Notes: a model not told the origin generated them from the sequence alone. 64,000 nucleotides of DNA from Pelagimonas sp050633425 (GCF_050633425.1 NZ_JBOEGM010000016.1:62001-126000), one strand, 5' to 3'; shown: positions 26,143 through 35,206, counted from the stretch's first letter. Numbers and translations are program-made.

Positions 26143-28440
26143 TTGGCTATGACAGCTCAAAATGACGTGCAACGACCTTGGATCATGACACCACGCGGCG
26201 GCAGTTTCCTGATGGCTTTTTTGGCAGTGTGTTGTGTGTGCAGTGTGTTCTTCATGGCGCTTCCCCCCTATTTTGATGCTGGCTTATTGGCCGGTGCTGG
26301 TGCACTTGGAGCCATGGCTTTGGGCTGGTTTTGCTATGATTTACTCAAACAAGCGCGGTCAAAGCGTCAGGCGGTCATGTTGATCGAGTTGGTCGAAGAA
26401 GAGCCGGTTTTTTGCTTTGTCTGTGATCTGGAAGGCAATCTCGTCCACGCCAATTTCGCCGCCCGAGACCGTTTCACAACCGATATCGGTACGTCCTTGG
26501 CCGAGGTTTTGCGCGATGTTTTCGCAAGTTCCGAAGGGGTTGTGTATCGCTTGTATCACAAGGTGCAAGCCAATGGGTCCGCGACCGAAGATATCACCAG
26601 CCACTCCGAGGGTTTCCGCATTCACGTGCGCAGCGTGCCGCCTGGTATGGTGTTATGGCGCCTTGAACCGGATGCGGCCCACGGAAGCACACCCGCGCAT
26701 GGGGATTCTCCTGTCATGACTTTGGGGCGCAACGGTGCGGTGCTCTTTATGAACGCGGCCGCGCGTGAGTTGATGGGACATCGCGCAAAGCGCTTGGACG
26801 ACGTCTTTGAGGATCTGCCGTTACGACCGGGCGGTGTTCACGAACTCTCCACGGATTCGGGAACCAAACGGGTTTTGGTCCACAGTGCCGAAACCGGCGC
26901 GGGGCGCATGGAACTCACCATGTCCCCCATTGCCGAAGAGGAAGAGCGCCAAGACACTGCCGGTAGCTTTGACAGCCTCCCTGTGCCTTTGATCAAAGTG
27001 GCACCGGATGGGAAAATGCTCCGTGCCAATCCCGAAGCACGTCGGATGCTTGATCTCGGGCAAGGTGACCCCGGCAATTTGACCGAGCACATGGAAGGGT
27101 TAGGGCGTGCCTTGACCGATTGGTTGCATGAAGCTGCGTCGGGCAGGGGGTTGCACCGATCTGAATTCCTGCGCCTAACGCGGGCTGACCAAGAGGTATT
27201 TGTGCAAGTCACACTGAACCGCGTCGTCGAAAACGGAGAACCGGTTCTGGTCGCGGTTTTGAACGACGCAACAGAGCTCAAGACGCTCGAAGCGCAGTTC
27301 GTTCAGAGCCAGAAAATGCAAGCCATTGGTCAATTGGCTGGCGGTGTTGCCCATGATTTCAACAACTTGCTAACTGCAATTTCGGGGCATTGTGATTTGC
27401 TGCTGTTGCGTCATGATCAAGGTGATCCAGATTACGGCGATTTGGTGCAGATCAACCAGAACGCCAATCGTGCTGCGGCTTTGGTTGGTCAGCTCTTGGC
27501 CTTTTCGCGCAAGCAAACCATGCAGCCAGAAGTCTTGGATTTGCGCGATACGATGTCGGACCTTGCCCATTTGTTGAACCGATTGGTGGGCGAAAAGGTA
27601 CAGCTGAGCCTCCATCATGATCCGGTTTTACCCGCTGTTCGAGGGGATCGCCGGCAGCTGGAACAGGTAATGATGAATCTCGTGGTGAATGCGCGTGATG
27701 CTATGGTGGATGGCGGTGAAATCGCGATCGAAACGGAGCGTCGGGTGCTGCGCGAACCGCTGAAACGTGACCGAGCCGTTGTGCCTCCGGGGACATATGT
27801 GTCGGTGCGGGTGAGCGACGTTGGAGCGGGTATTCCACAAGACAAGCTGCAAAAGGTCTTTGAACCGTTTTTCACCACCAAGCGGACCGGCGAAGGTACG
27901 GGGTTGGGGCTCTCCACCGTTTACGGGATCGTCAAACAAACAGGCGGCTACATCTTTGTCGACAGCGTTGTCGGGCAGGGAACCTGTTTCACGCTGCTCT
28001 TTCCCGCCCATGAAGCGAGCGCCGAAGCCACCCCGAAACCCAAGAAAGAAGAGGCGAAAAAGCTCCCTCAAAAAGGATCGGGCGTGGTCCTTTTGGTCGA
28101 AGACGAGGCCCCAGTGCGCGCCTTCGCCGCCCGTGCCTTGCGTTTACGTGGATATACGGTGATCGAGGCCGAAACGGCCGAAGAGGCGCTGAAGCTTCTG
28201 GAAGATGACACTTTGGCGGTCGACGTGTTTGTGACAGATGTGGTCATGCCGGGTATGGATGGGCCAAGTTGGGTGCGGATTGCGCTGGTGGATCGTCCAG
28301 ACACGCGGGTCGTTTTTGTCTCCGGCTATGCCGAAGACGCATTTGGCGAAGGCAGTCAGGAAATCCCGAATTCGGTCTTCCTCCCCAAACCGTTTTCATT
28401 GTCAGAGCTGACCGAAACGGTTCACGACCAGTTCCACTAA
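26143..28440 (+). CDS. cckA: Hybrid sensor histidine kinase CckA
   Basis: CckA is the membrane-bound kinase/phosphatase at the head of the CckA-ChpT-CtrA phosphorelay. The 765-residue protein has two membrane segments (about 22-42 and 46-66), PAS-like regions (about 75-380), and a HisKA domain with phospho-acceptor His404 in GVAHDFNNLL. The HATPase domain runs from about 500 to 620 (MNLVVNARDAM; GTGLGLSTVYGIV). After a Lys-rich linker a receiver domain follows with acceptor Asp699 (FVTDVVMPGMDG). The start is either TTG at 26143 (AGGGG 7 nt upstream) or ATG at 26149 (13 nt). A perfect CtrA site lies upstream. Confidence 0.95.
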   Translation: MAMTAQNDVQRPWIMTPRGGSFLMAFLAVCCVCSVFFMALPPYFDAGLLAGAGALGAMALGWFCYDLLKQARSKRQAVMLIELVEEEPVFCFVCDLEGNLVHANFAARDRFTTDIGTSLAEVLRDVFASSEGVVYRLYHKVQANGSATEDITSHSEGFRIHVRSVPPGMVLWRLEPDAAHGSTPAHGDSPVMTLGRNGAVLFMNAAARELMGHRAKRLDDVFEDLPLRPGGVHELSTDSGTKRVLVHSAETGAGRMELTMSPIAEEEERQDTAGSFDSLPVPLIKVAPDGKMLRANPEARRMLDLGQGDPGNLTEHMEGLGRALTDWLHEAASGRGLHRSEFLRLTRADQEVFVQVTLNRVVENGEPVLVAVLNDATELKTLEAQFVQSQKMQAIGQLAGGVAHDFNNLLTAISGHCDLLLLRHDQGDPDYGDLVQINQNANRAAALVGQLLAFSRKQTMQPEVLDLRDTMSDLAHLLNRLVGEKVQLSLHHDPVLPAVRGDRRQLEQVMMNLVVNARDAMVDGGEIAIETERRVLREPLKRDRAVVPPGTYVSVRVSDVGAGIPQDKLQKVFEPFFTTKRTGEGTGLGLSTVYGIVKQTGGYIFVDSVVGQGTCFTLLFPAHEASAEATPKPKKEEAKKLPQKGSGVVLLVEDEAPVRAFAARALRLRGYTVIEAETAEEALKLLEDDTLAVDVFVTDVVMPGMDGPSWVRIALVDRPDTRVVFVSGYAEDAFGEGSQEIPNSVFLPKPFSLSELTETVHDQFH

Positions 28441-28444
28441 GCGT

Positions 28445-29038
28445 CTAGAGCGCCTTGTTCCACACGTCAAAATCGTCTGAGTATTTGCGGCGCAGCTTGG
28501 CCTCGGTCTCAGCGGACAGCTCCAGATCACGTTGCGGCGATACATTGGTTCTGGGTAGTTCCAGGGCAACGCCAAGCCGATCTTCGAGAAACCCAATCAA
28601 ACCTGCTTGGTTTTCATATTTATACAAATGGGTGACGGCGGTTCCGTTTGGCTGCGCCTCGATAAACTTGGCTTGGCTGCCGACATTGGCAAAGGCGGGC
28701 CGATCGCCACGGCAATAGGCCTGCACAAACTCATCAAAGCTAATGTCCTTTGTGGACGTCGGTCGCCCTACAAGGAAGGGCCGCTGCCTGTACCTGTACC
28801 ACGATCCAAGCCAACTGATTGGTTCACGGACCACCGCAAGCAAATCCATATGTTCCTCGCCCATCTTTTTATACATGGGCCGAAAGAATCGATTATAGCG
28901 ATAAACCGGCGCGTGTTTGAGCTCGGGCGGATCGGTCACAATCATAGAGGCCATCGGGCCAAGAGCCTTTGCATAAGCCGACGTCCCGGTTTTGGGCACC
29001 GCCAAAAACACCAATTTTTGCTTCCAGAACACCAACAT
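28445..29038 (-). CDS. Sulfotransferase-family protein
   Basis: This 197-residue cytoplasmic protein has the 5' PAPS-binding loop of sulfotransferases (KLVFLAVPKTGTSAYAKAL) and a downstream AVVREPISWLGSWYRYR, where Arg and Ser contact the 3' phosphate of PAPS. The acceptor is unknown; such small family members in roseobacters may modify polysaccharide or lipid. It is convergent with cckA and divergent from recA. The start is the only ATG close to the conserved N-terminus (MLVFWKQKL). Confidence 0.88.
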   Translation of the reverse strand: MLVFWKQKLVFLAVPKTGTSAYAKALGPMASMIVTDPPELKHAPVYRYNRFFRPMYKKMGEEHMDLLAVVREPISWLGSWYRYRQRPFLVGRPTSTKDISFDEFVQAYCRGDRPAFANVGSQAKFIEAQPNGTAVTHLYKYENQAGLIGFLEDRLGVALELPRTNVSPQRDLELSAETEAKLRRKYSDDFDVWNKAL

Positions 29039-29062
29039 CGATAGTCACCCTTGATTTGCTAA

Positions 29063-29098
29063 CCTTCCTTTAACCATCCTGTACCACGGTTAGGAAGG
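29063..29098. repeat. Imperfect inverted repeat between sulfotransferase and recA
   Basis: CCTTCCT-TT-AACC pairs with GGTT-AGGAAGG across a 12-nt loop (11 bp with a 2-nt bulge). It lies 25-60 nt upstream of the sulfotransferase start. It could be an operator or a 5' hairpin of that mRNA. It overlaps a near-match to the CtrA site (CTAA-N7-TTAAC at 29059). Confidence 0.5.
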
Positions 29099-29144
29099 AA
29101 AGATTTTACTTGTAATGTTCTCTTTTTGATCTCATTAAGATTAA

Positions 29145-29159
29145 GAACAACACGAGAAC
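29145..29159. promoter_or_regulatory. SOS box (GAAC-N7-GAAC), LexA operator of recA
   Basis: GAAC-AACACGA-GAAC matches the alphaproteobacterial LexA site as a direct repeat with a 7-nt spacer. It lies 52 nt before the recA ATG. A weaker GTTC-N7-GATC copy with one mismatch lies at 29117-29131. LexA repression of recA is therefore expected. Confidence 0.85.
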
Positions 29160-29210
29160 AAAACAGCCAATTGCCGCGCATCGCGGCCTATGGGATAAGG
29201 GTTGAAACTG

Positions 29211-30275
29211 ATGGCAACGGCAGATCTCCTCACAATGAATAAGAAAAACGCGGATAAGCAAAAAGCGCTCGATAGCGCACTGGCCCAAATCGAACGTCAG
29301 TTCGGCAAAGGGTCGATCATGAAACTGGGCGGCGAAAACGCCATCCAAGAAATCGAAGCGACATCGACCGGGTCGCTTGGGCTTGATATCGCTCTTGGTA
29401 TTGGTGGCCTGCCCAAGGGGCGGATCGTTGAAATTTACGGTCCCGAAAGCTCAGGGAAAACCACCTTGACGCTGCATTGTATCGCAGAAGAGCAGAAAAA
29501 GGGTGGGGTTTGCGCCTTTGTGGATGCTGAGCACGCGCTTGACCCACAATATGCAAGAAAGCTGGGTGTTGATCTGGATGAGCTGCTGATTTCGCAGCCT
29601 GACACCGGTGAGCAATCACTTGAGATTGTCGACACATTGGTACGTTCCGGGGCCGTCAACATGGTTGTTGTCGATTCGGTTGCGGCTTTGACGCCGAAAT
29701 CTGAGCTCGAAGGCGATATGGGGGACAGCAGCGTTGGCGTCCAAGCCCGCCTTATGAGCCAGGCGATGCGCAAACTGACCGGTTCGATCAGCCGATCCAA
29801 TTGTATGGTGATTTTCATCAACCAAATTCGGATGAAAATCGGGGTTATGTTCGGGTCTCCCGAAACCACAACTGGCGGCAATGCGCTGAAATTCTATAGC
29901 TCTGTTCGTCTGGATATTCGTCGTGTTGGGGCGATTAAGGATCGTGACGAGGTGGTTGGTAACCAAACCCGCGTTAAGGTTGTGAAGAATAAAGTCGCGC
30001 CACCTTTCAAACAGGTGGAATTTGACATCATGTACGGGGAAGGCATCTCTAAGATGGGCGAACTCCTTGACCTTGGCGCTAAAGCCGGTGTGATCGAAAA
30101 ATCTGGTGCCTGGTATTCTTACGGGGATGAGCGGATCGGTCAGGGACGTGAAAACGCCAAGAACTATTTGCGTGAAAACTCTCGGATTTCATATGAAATC
30201 GAAGACAAGATTCGCGCGGCTCATGGTCTTGATTTTGACATGCCAGCGGAAGATTCCGACCTCGTCGAAGATTGA
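29211..30275 (+). CDS. recA: Recombinase A
   Basis: RecA drives homologous recombination and triggers LexA self-cleavage. The 354-residue protein has Walker A GPESSGKTT, LVDSVAALTPKSELEGDMGD around Walker B and loop L1, and NQIRMKIGVMFGSPETTTGG (loop L2). The C-terminus is acidic (EDSDLVED). AAGGG lies 9 nt before the ATG at 29211; the earlier in-frame TTG at 29202 is less likely. An SOS box lies upstream, and a terminator follows. Confidence 0.98.
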   Translation: MATADLLTMNKKNADKQKALDSALAQIERQFGKGSIMKLGGENAIQEIEATSTGSLGLDIALGIGGLPKGRIVEIYGPESSGKTTLTLHCIAEEQKKGGVCAFVDAEHALDPQYARKLGVDLDELLISQPDTGEQSLEIVDTLVRSGAVNMVVVDSVAALTPKSELEGDMGDSSVGVQARLMSQAMRKLTGSISRSNCMVIFINQIRMKIGVMFGSPETTTGGNALKFYSSVRLDIRRVGAIKDRDEVVGNQTRVKVVKNKVAPPFKQVEFDIMYGEGISKMGELLDLGAKAGVIEKSGAWYSYGDERIGQGRENAKNYLRENSRISYEIEDKIRAAHGLDFDMPAEDSDLVED

Positions 30276-30284
30276 TATGGTTTT

Positions 30285-30312
30285 AAGGGCACCGTTTCAG
30301 GTGTCCTTTTTT
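30285..30312 (+). terminator. Rho-independent terminator of recA
   Basis: A stem AAGGGCACC with GGTGTCCTT (one G-T pair), loop GTTTCA, then a T-run, starts 10 nt after the recA stop. Confidence 0.85.
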
Positions 30313-30329
30313 CTTGCCTTGGCATTTTA

Positions 30330-30345
30330 CCTGACTTAAGTCAGG
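30330..30345. promoter_or_regulatory. Perfect 16-bp palindrome before the MarR-GNAT gene
   Basis: CCTGACTTAAGTCAGG is a perfect palindrome whose last base is 4 nt before the ATG, covering the likely AGG ribosome site. Flanking TTT and AAA extend the symmetry. MarR-type dimers bind palindromes of this size, so self-repression is plausible. It could instead be a second hairpin behind recA. Confidence 0.55.
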
Positions 30346-30349
30346 CAAA

Positions 30350-31246
30350 ATGACGCAAGATGATATTTCCCGCTTTCGCCGCCTCAGCCGCGCTGTCACC
30401 ACCCAATCGGGCGCATTGGATACATCCTTTTTGGGACTAGGTAGACCACTTGGGTCAGCCCGAGTTCTCAACGCAATAGGGCATGGCAAGAGCGATGTTG
30501 CCGAACTCCGGGATTACCTTGGACTCGATTCAGGGTTGATGAGCCGACTGTTGCGTGGATTGGAAACCGAAGGCCTTATTGAAACCAAATCCGCGGCCAA
30601 GGATGCCCGTCGTCGGGTCGCGATTTTGACGACAGACGGGGAACAGGCGTTTGAACGCTATGAAGCTCTGTCCAACCGCGCAGCAGAAGACGTTCTGTTG
30701 AGGTATTCCAATCCAACGGCGCTTTTGGAAGCCATGGATTTGGTGGCCACGGTTTTGGGCCGTGATCAGATCAATATCATCGTAGCAGATCCCGAGGATG
30801 CGCGGATTCAAACCTGTGTTCAGGCCTATTGTGATGAATTGAGTGGTATCTTGGGGGTGGTGTTTGATCGCCAAACATCGGGAGACCCAGAGGCCGAGAG
30901 CCTTCGCTCCCCCAAGGGCATCTTTTTGTTGGCCCTGTCAGATGGTTTGCCAATAGGGTGTTGCGGCCTAAAGGGGCAAGGAGGGGGATTGGGGGAAGTC
31001 AAAAGGCTTTGGGTTTCGCCAGCGGCACGGGGGCTTGGCCTTTCGAAAACCTTGATGACCAAGATCGAAGACCACGCGCGCCGCTTGGGGATGTCGCGTT
31101 TACAGCTTGATACCAACGGGCGTCTCACTGCGGCGCTGGCCTTGTATCGCAATGACGGATGGCACGAGATCGAGCGGTACAATGACAATCCCTACGCCGA
31201 ACATTTTTTCGAAAAGAGCTTGAGCGCCGCAACAGACGGGTCTTGA
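30350..31246 (+). CDS. MarR-GNAT fusion protein
   Basis: This 298-residue protein joins an N-terminal MarR winged helix (about residues 10-140; ELRDYLGLDSGLMSRLLRGLETEGLIE and DARRRVAILT) to a C-terminal GNAT domain (about 150-290; VKRLWVSPAARGLGLSKTLM and ALALYRNDGWHEIE). Such fusions are widespread; some acetylate proteins or small molecules while binding DNA. The start ATG is immediately after a perfect palindrome, which suggests autoregulation. It is separated from recA by a terminator and so is its own unit. Confidence 0.9.
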   Translation: MTQDDISRFRRLSRAVTTQSGALDTSFLGLGRPLGSARVLNAIGHGKSDVAELRDYLGLDSGLMSRLLRGLETEGLIETKSAAKDARRRVAILTTDGEQAFERYEALSNRAAEDVLLRYSNPTALLEAMDLVATVLGRDQINIIVADPEDARIQTCVQAYCDELSGILGVVFDRQTSGDPEAESLRSPKGIFLLALSDGLPIGCCGLKGQGGGLGEVKRLWVSPAARGLGLSKTLMTKIEDHARRLGMSRLQLDTNGRLTAALALYRNDGWHEIERYNDNPYAEHFFEKSLSAATDGS

Positions 31247-31323
31247 GCCGCCTTGCCCCATGGACAGTGCCCGGGCAGGCGGGTACATCTTCGTGAAAAT
31301 ACCTATCTGTGGGACGCAATATC

Positions 31324-33999
31324 ATGGCGACGCTGAACGACATCCGGTCGACCTTTTTGAACTATTTCGCAAAACAGGGGCATGAGATCGTTGATTCCAG
31401 CCCGCTGGTGCCGCGCAATGACCCGACGTTGATGTTCGTCAACTCGGGCATGGTTCAGTTTAAGAACCTGTTCACAGGGGTTGAAACCCGTGACTACCAA
31501 CGCGCCACCACCGCCCAGAAATGTGTGCGGGCGGGCGGCAAGCACAATGACCTTGATAACGTCGGCTATACCGCGCGCCACCACACGTTTTTCGAGATGC
31601 TCGGCAACTTTTCCTTTGGGGATTACTTCAAGGAAGAGGCCATTCCATTCGCTTGGGAGCTGATCACCAAAGAATACGGCATCCCCAAGGACAAGCTCTA
31701 TACCACCGTTTATCACACCGATGACGAAGCCTTTGAAATTTGGAAAAAGATGGGTGTGCCCGAGGATCGGATCATTCGCATCGCAACCTCGGACAACTTT
31801 TGGCAGATGGGGCCAACCGGCCCTTGCGGTCCTTGTACTGAGATTTTCTATGATCACGGCGATCATATTTGGGGCGGCCCTCCCGGCTCACCCGAGGAAG
31901 ATGGTGACCGGTTTATCGAAATCTGGAACGTCGTTTTCATGCAGAACGAACAGTTCGAAGATGGCTCGATGAAGGCGCTCGACATGCAGTCGATCGATAC
32001 TGGCATGGGGCTGGAACGGATCGGCGCGCTGTTGCAGGGCAGCCATGATAACTATGACACCGATCTGTTCAAAACGCTGATCGAGGCCTCGGCCAATGCC
32101 ACGTCGGTTGATCCGTATGGCGACAAAAACGTCCATCACCGGGTGATCGCTGATCACCTGCGCTCGACCTCGTTCTTGATTGCTGATGGTGTGATGCCGT
32201 CCAATGATGGCCGTGGTTATGTACTGCGCCGCATTATGCGCCGCGCCATGCGTCACGCGCATCTGCTTGGGGCCAAAGATCCGGTGATGCACCAGTTGGT
32301 TCCGGCTCTGGTTGGGCAAATGGGGCAGGCTTATCCTGAATTGGGTCAGGCACAGTCCATGATTGAAGAGACATTGTTGCTTGAGGAAACCCGCTTCAAA
32401 CAGACCTTGGACCGGGGCCTGAAACTTCTCGATGACGAACTCGACGGGCTGGACGAGGGCGCGCAACTGTCCGGTGCTGCTGCGTTCAAACTGTACGATA
32501 CGTATGGCTTCCCTTTGGATCTCACCCAAGACGCCCTGCGTGAAAAGGGCCGCGAAGTTGATACCGATGGGTTCGATGCCGCAATGGAAGAGCAAAAAGC
32601 CAAGGCGCGCGCGGCGTGGTCTGGCTCGGGTGACGCTGCTGACAATGCGGTTTGGTTTGACGTGCTTGATGGGGCCGAGGCCACTGATTTCTTGGGCTAT
32701 GACACCGAAAAAGCCGAAGGTCAGGTTTTGGCCTTGGTGGCTGATGGTAAACTGGTCGACACATTGGCCGACGGGGCCGAGGGCTGGGTTGTAACCAACC
32801 AGACGCCATTTTACGCCGAGAGCGGTGGTCAGGTTGGCGATGAAGGCGTGATCCGCCGTCTTGAAAACCGCGATGACGCGGCGACGGTGACCGATACCCG
32901 CAAATTTGCGGATGGCAAAATCATCGCGCACAAGGTGAGCGTCTCCAAAGGCACCTTTGCAAAAGGGGAAGCGGTGGAACTTGAGGTTGATCATGTCCGT
33001 CGTGGTACGATCCGTGCCAATCACTCCGCCACGCACCTGCTTCACGAAGCCCTGCGCAATGCGCTTGGTGATCATGTGGCGCAGCGTGGGTCGCTAAACG
33101 CGCCCGATCGCCTGCGGTTTGATTTCAGCCACGGCAAAGCCCTGAGCGCTGATGAGCTTTCTCAGGTTGAGGCCGAGGTGAACGCGTATATCCGTCAAAA
33201 TACGGCGGTCAGCACCCGGATTATGACGCCCGATGATGCCCGTGCCATTGGCGCGCAGGCGTTGTTTGGCGAAAAATACGGCGACGAGGTGCGTGTTGTG
33301 TCGATGGGCCAACTGGTCGGATCGGGCAAAGGCAGCGATGGGGCGACCTATTCCTTGGAACTCTGCGGCGGGACGCATGTACGTCAAACCGGTGACATCG
33401 GGGCCTTTGTCTCTCTGGGTGATAGTGCATCATCTGCTGGCGTGCGCCGGATCGAAGCACTGACGGGGCAGGCGGCGATGGACCATCTTGCTGAGCAATC
33501 GGCGGCATTGAGCACCGTTGCAGGCGAGCTCAAATCCCCAGTGGCCGAGGTTCCTGCGCGTGTCAAAGCGCTGATGGACGAACGCAAAGCATTAACCAAT
33601 GAGGTCGCTCAGCTTCGGCGGGAACTTGCCATGGCCGGTGGTGCCGGTCAGGGCGGGGCTGCTGAGCCGCAGGATGTCAATGGGGTGCCCTTTGTTGCGC
33701 AGGTTCTTACCGGTGTGTCGGGCAAAGATTTGCCTGCGCTGATTGATGAGCACAAAACTCGGATTGGATCAGGCGCTGTTTTGTTGATTGCAGATGCGGG
33801 TGGCAAGGCGGCTGTGGCCGCTGGCGTGACCCAAGACATGACCGGCAAGGTCTCGGCTGTTGATCTCGTCAAGGCTGCTGTTGTTGAGCTTGGCGGCAAG
33901 GGCGGCGGCGGTCGTCCTGATATGGCGCAGGGCGGTGCCAAGGATGTCGCAAATGCAGATGCCGCCATCACCGCGGCACAAGCCGCTATCAAAGGATAA
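31324..33999 (+). CDS. alaS: Alanyl-tRNA synthetase
   Basis: AlaRS charges tRNA-Ala. The 891-residue protein has the class II catalytic core (residues 1 to about 460, with FLNYFAKQGHEIVDSSPLVP and TGVETRDYQRATTAQKCVRAGGKHND in two parts), the editing domain with the metal ligands of NHSATHLLHEALR and ELCGGTHV, and the C-Ala domain at the end. The ATG at 31324 (MATLNDIRSTF) is preferred to the upstream start at 31309. The DUF1330 gene follows 3 nt later, so it is probably co-transcribed. Confidence 0.98.
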   Translation: MATLNDIRSTFLNYFAKQGHEIVDSSPLVPRNDPTLMFVNSGMVQFKNLFTGVETRDYQRATTAQKCVRAGGKHNDLDNVGYTARHHTFFEMLGNFSFGDYFKEEAIPFAWELITKEYGIPKDKLYTTVYHTDDEAFEIWKKMGVPEDRIIRIATSDNFWQMGPTGPCGPCTEIFYDHGDHIWGGPPGSPEEDGDRFIEIWNVVFMQNEQFEDGSMKALDMQSIDTGMGLERIGALLQGSHDNYDTDLFKTLIEASANATSVDPYGDKNVHHRVIADHLRSTSFLIADGVMPSNDGRGYVLRRIMRRAMRHAHLLGAKDPVMHQLVPALVGQMGQAYPELGQAQSMIEETLLLEETRFKQTLDRGLKLLDDELDGLDEGAQLSGAAAFKLYDTYGFPLDLTQDALREKGREVDTDGFDAAMEEQKAKARAAWSGSGDAADNAVWFDVLDGAEATDFLGYDTEKAEGQVLALVADGKLVDTLADGAEGWVVTNQTPFYAESGGQVGDEGVIRRLENRDDAATVTDTRKFADGKIIAHKVSVSKGTFAKGEAVELEVDHVRRGTIRANHSATHLLHEALRNALGDHVAQRGSLNAPDRLRFDFSHGKALSADELSQVEAEVNAYIRQNTAVSTRIMTPDDARAIGAQALFGEKYGDEVRVVSMGQLVGSGKGSDGATYSLELCGGTHVRQTGDIGAFVSLGDSASSAGVRRIEALTGQAAMDHLAEQSAALSTVAGELKSPVAEVPARVKALMDERKALTNEVAQLRRELAMAGGAGQGGAAEPQDVNGVPFVAQVLTGVSGKDLPALIDEHKTRIGSGAVLLIADAGGKAAVAAGVTQDMTGKVSAVDLVKAAVVELGGKGGGGRPDMAQGGAKDVANADAAITAAQAAIKG

Positions 34000-34002
34000 G
34001 AT

Positions 34003-34290
34003 ATGCCCGCACTCTGGATCGCACACGTCACCGTCACAGACACCGAAGCCTATGGCAAATATGCCGAACTTGCCGGGCCAGCAATCGCGGCACATGGCGG
34101 TTCGTTTATTGCCCGTGGTGGCCGCTATGTTCAGCTCGAAGGCAAGGAACGTCCCCGCAATGTGGTGGCGAAATTTCCAAGCGTTGAGGCCGCCGAAGAA
34201 TGCTATCATTCGGACGCTTACCAAGAGGCGCTCAGCCATGCGCGCGGTGCCTCAGAGCGAGAGCTTTTGGTGGTCGAAATTACCGACTGA
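34003..34290 (+). CDS. DUF1330-family protein
   Basis: This is a 95-residue protein of the DUF1330 family, a ferredoxin-like dimeric alpha/beta barrel fold. The typical pattern includes WIAHVTVTDTEAYGKYAELAGPA, FIARGGRYVQLEG and VVAKFPSVEAAEECYHSDAYQ. The family's activity is unknown. It starts 3 nt after the alaS stop; this gene order is common in Rhodobacteraceae. Confidence 0.9.
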   Translation: MPALWIAHVTVTDTEAYGKYAELAGPAIAAHGGSFIARGGRYVQLEGKERPRNVVAKFPSVEAAEECYHSDAYQEALSHARGASERELLVVEITD

Positions 34291-34343
34291 ACCCGGCTGA
34301 ACTGATCAGGTTTGTCGCCAAAAAAATCTCAAAAATTGCGTGC

Positions 34344-34372
34344 AGGCGGCGGGTTTTTCCGCCGTCTGTTTT
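34344..34372 (+). terminator. Terminator of alaS-DUF1330
   Basis: A 9-bp stem AGGCGGCGG with CCGCCGTCT (one G-T pair) and loop GTTTTT is followed by G and four T, 54 nt after the DUF1330 stop. Confidence 0.8.
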
Positions 34373-34768
34373 CGTCTTGCTCGGCCAGATATTGCTGGTA
34401 GCCAATGGTACCCGTCACCATATGGCACTCTTCCGCTGAAGGAGAGTGCTAGGTGGCAGGCTCTTGCCTAGGCCGAATCCGGTGCTTTTTGGCCCAGTGA
34501 TTCGCCGAAAATGAAGGTTAATTGTTTCCATTCAAGCGACGAATTTTTCGTTGTCAGGAATTGTTTCCGAATTGGAAAATTTTATCAGCCTTCGAGCTGT
34601 GGATAAAACCGGTTGATTATGGCTTCGTAGGCACAGATTCCCGAAAAAGTTGCCCAAATATGCGGGAATGTTGGGAATTAGCCAGGCAAGTAAGGAATTC
34701 CTGTCGCGCCTTCGTCGGCAACTTGGCTAGACTTTCCTTACCTTTAATTTTTTCTTGGGAGAAAGACT
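34373..34768. other. Intergenic region before a small secreted protein
   Basis: These 396 bp show no convincing gene. The plus-strand reading frame at 34522-34860 crosses the downstream gene and has no coding features. The stretch is AT-rich in places and must contain the promoter of the secreted protein; a GGAATTCC palindrome lies near 34694. No RNA gene was recognised. Confidence 0.6.
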
Positions 34769-35038
34769 ATGAAAAAGGTTCTTGCAGTCGCAATTTTGGC
34801 GGCATCTACTCTGGCGGCACCTGCCTTTGCTTGGGAAGGCAAAGTCGTAGCGTGCTATGATAAAATCTGGGTACCGGCAAAATACAGCACGTCGAAAACT
34901 CTGATTATGGCGGCTCACACTGAGTGGGAATACCGCAATGGCCAGATGGTCAAGATCCATTACCCGGCTGTTTACAAAGAGAGCAAGCACATGAAAGCTG
35001 CGGGTCACTATGTGGCGCGCAAGGCTCCTTGCCACTAA
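34769..35038 (+). CDS. Small secreted protein of unknown function
   Basis: This 89-residue protein has a clear Sec signal peptide (MKKVLAVAILAASTLAAPAFA, cleavage near residue 21). The mature part of about 68 residues has two cysteines (Cys29 and Cys88) that could form a disulphide, and many basic and aromatic residues. I do not recognise a family. GGGAGA lies 6 nt before the ATG. The gene has a very strong terminator immediately after it and stands alone, which suggests high expression. Predicted location is the periplasm or outside the cell. Confidence 0.85.
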   Translation: MKKVLAVAILAASTLAAPAFAWEGKVVACYDKIWVPAKYSTSKTLIMAAHTEWEYRNGQMVKIHYPAVYKESKHMKAAGHYVARKAPCH

Positions 35039-35065
35039 GATAAGGGTCAACTGATCCAAAGAAGA

Positions 35066-35097
35066 GGCGCGGGGACTGCCACCCCGCGCCTTTTTTT
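35066..35097 (+). terminator. Strong terminator of the small secreted protein gene
   Basis: A perfect 9-bp GC stem (GGCGCGGGG / CCCCGCGCC), 7-nt loop ACTGCCA, followed by seven T. Confidence 0.95.
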
Positions 35098-35161
35098 GTT
35101 CCGCGCCATTTTTCCGGCGATTTTCTACCGCGCCGGTACAGAAGCTGTGCACCGTGCAATA

Positions 35162-35189
35162 AAAAGCCCCGGAAAATTCCGGGGCTTTT
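35162..35189 (-). terminator. Terminator of typA
   Basis: A near-perfect palindrome AAAAGCCCCGGAA / TTCCGGGGCTTTT lies 18 nt beyond the typA stop. On the minus strand it ends in a T-run, and it can also work in the other direction as a backup for the gene to its left. Confidence 0.9.
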
Positions 35190-35206
35190 GAGGTCTTGAA
35201 AGGTGT

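Noticed and set aside
31888..33075. 395-codon open frame on the minus strand inside alaS
   Set aside because: It is antisense to alaS and has no recognisable domain.
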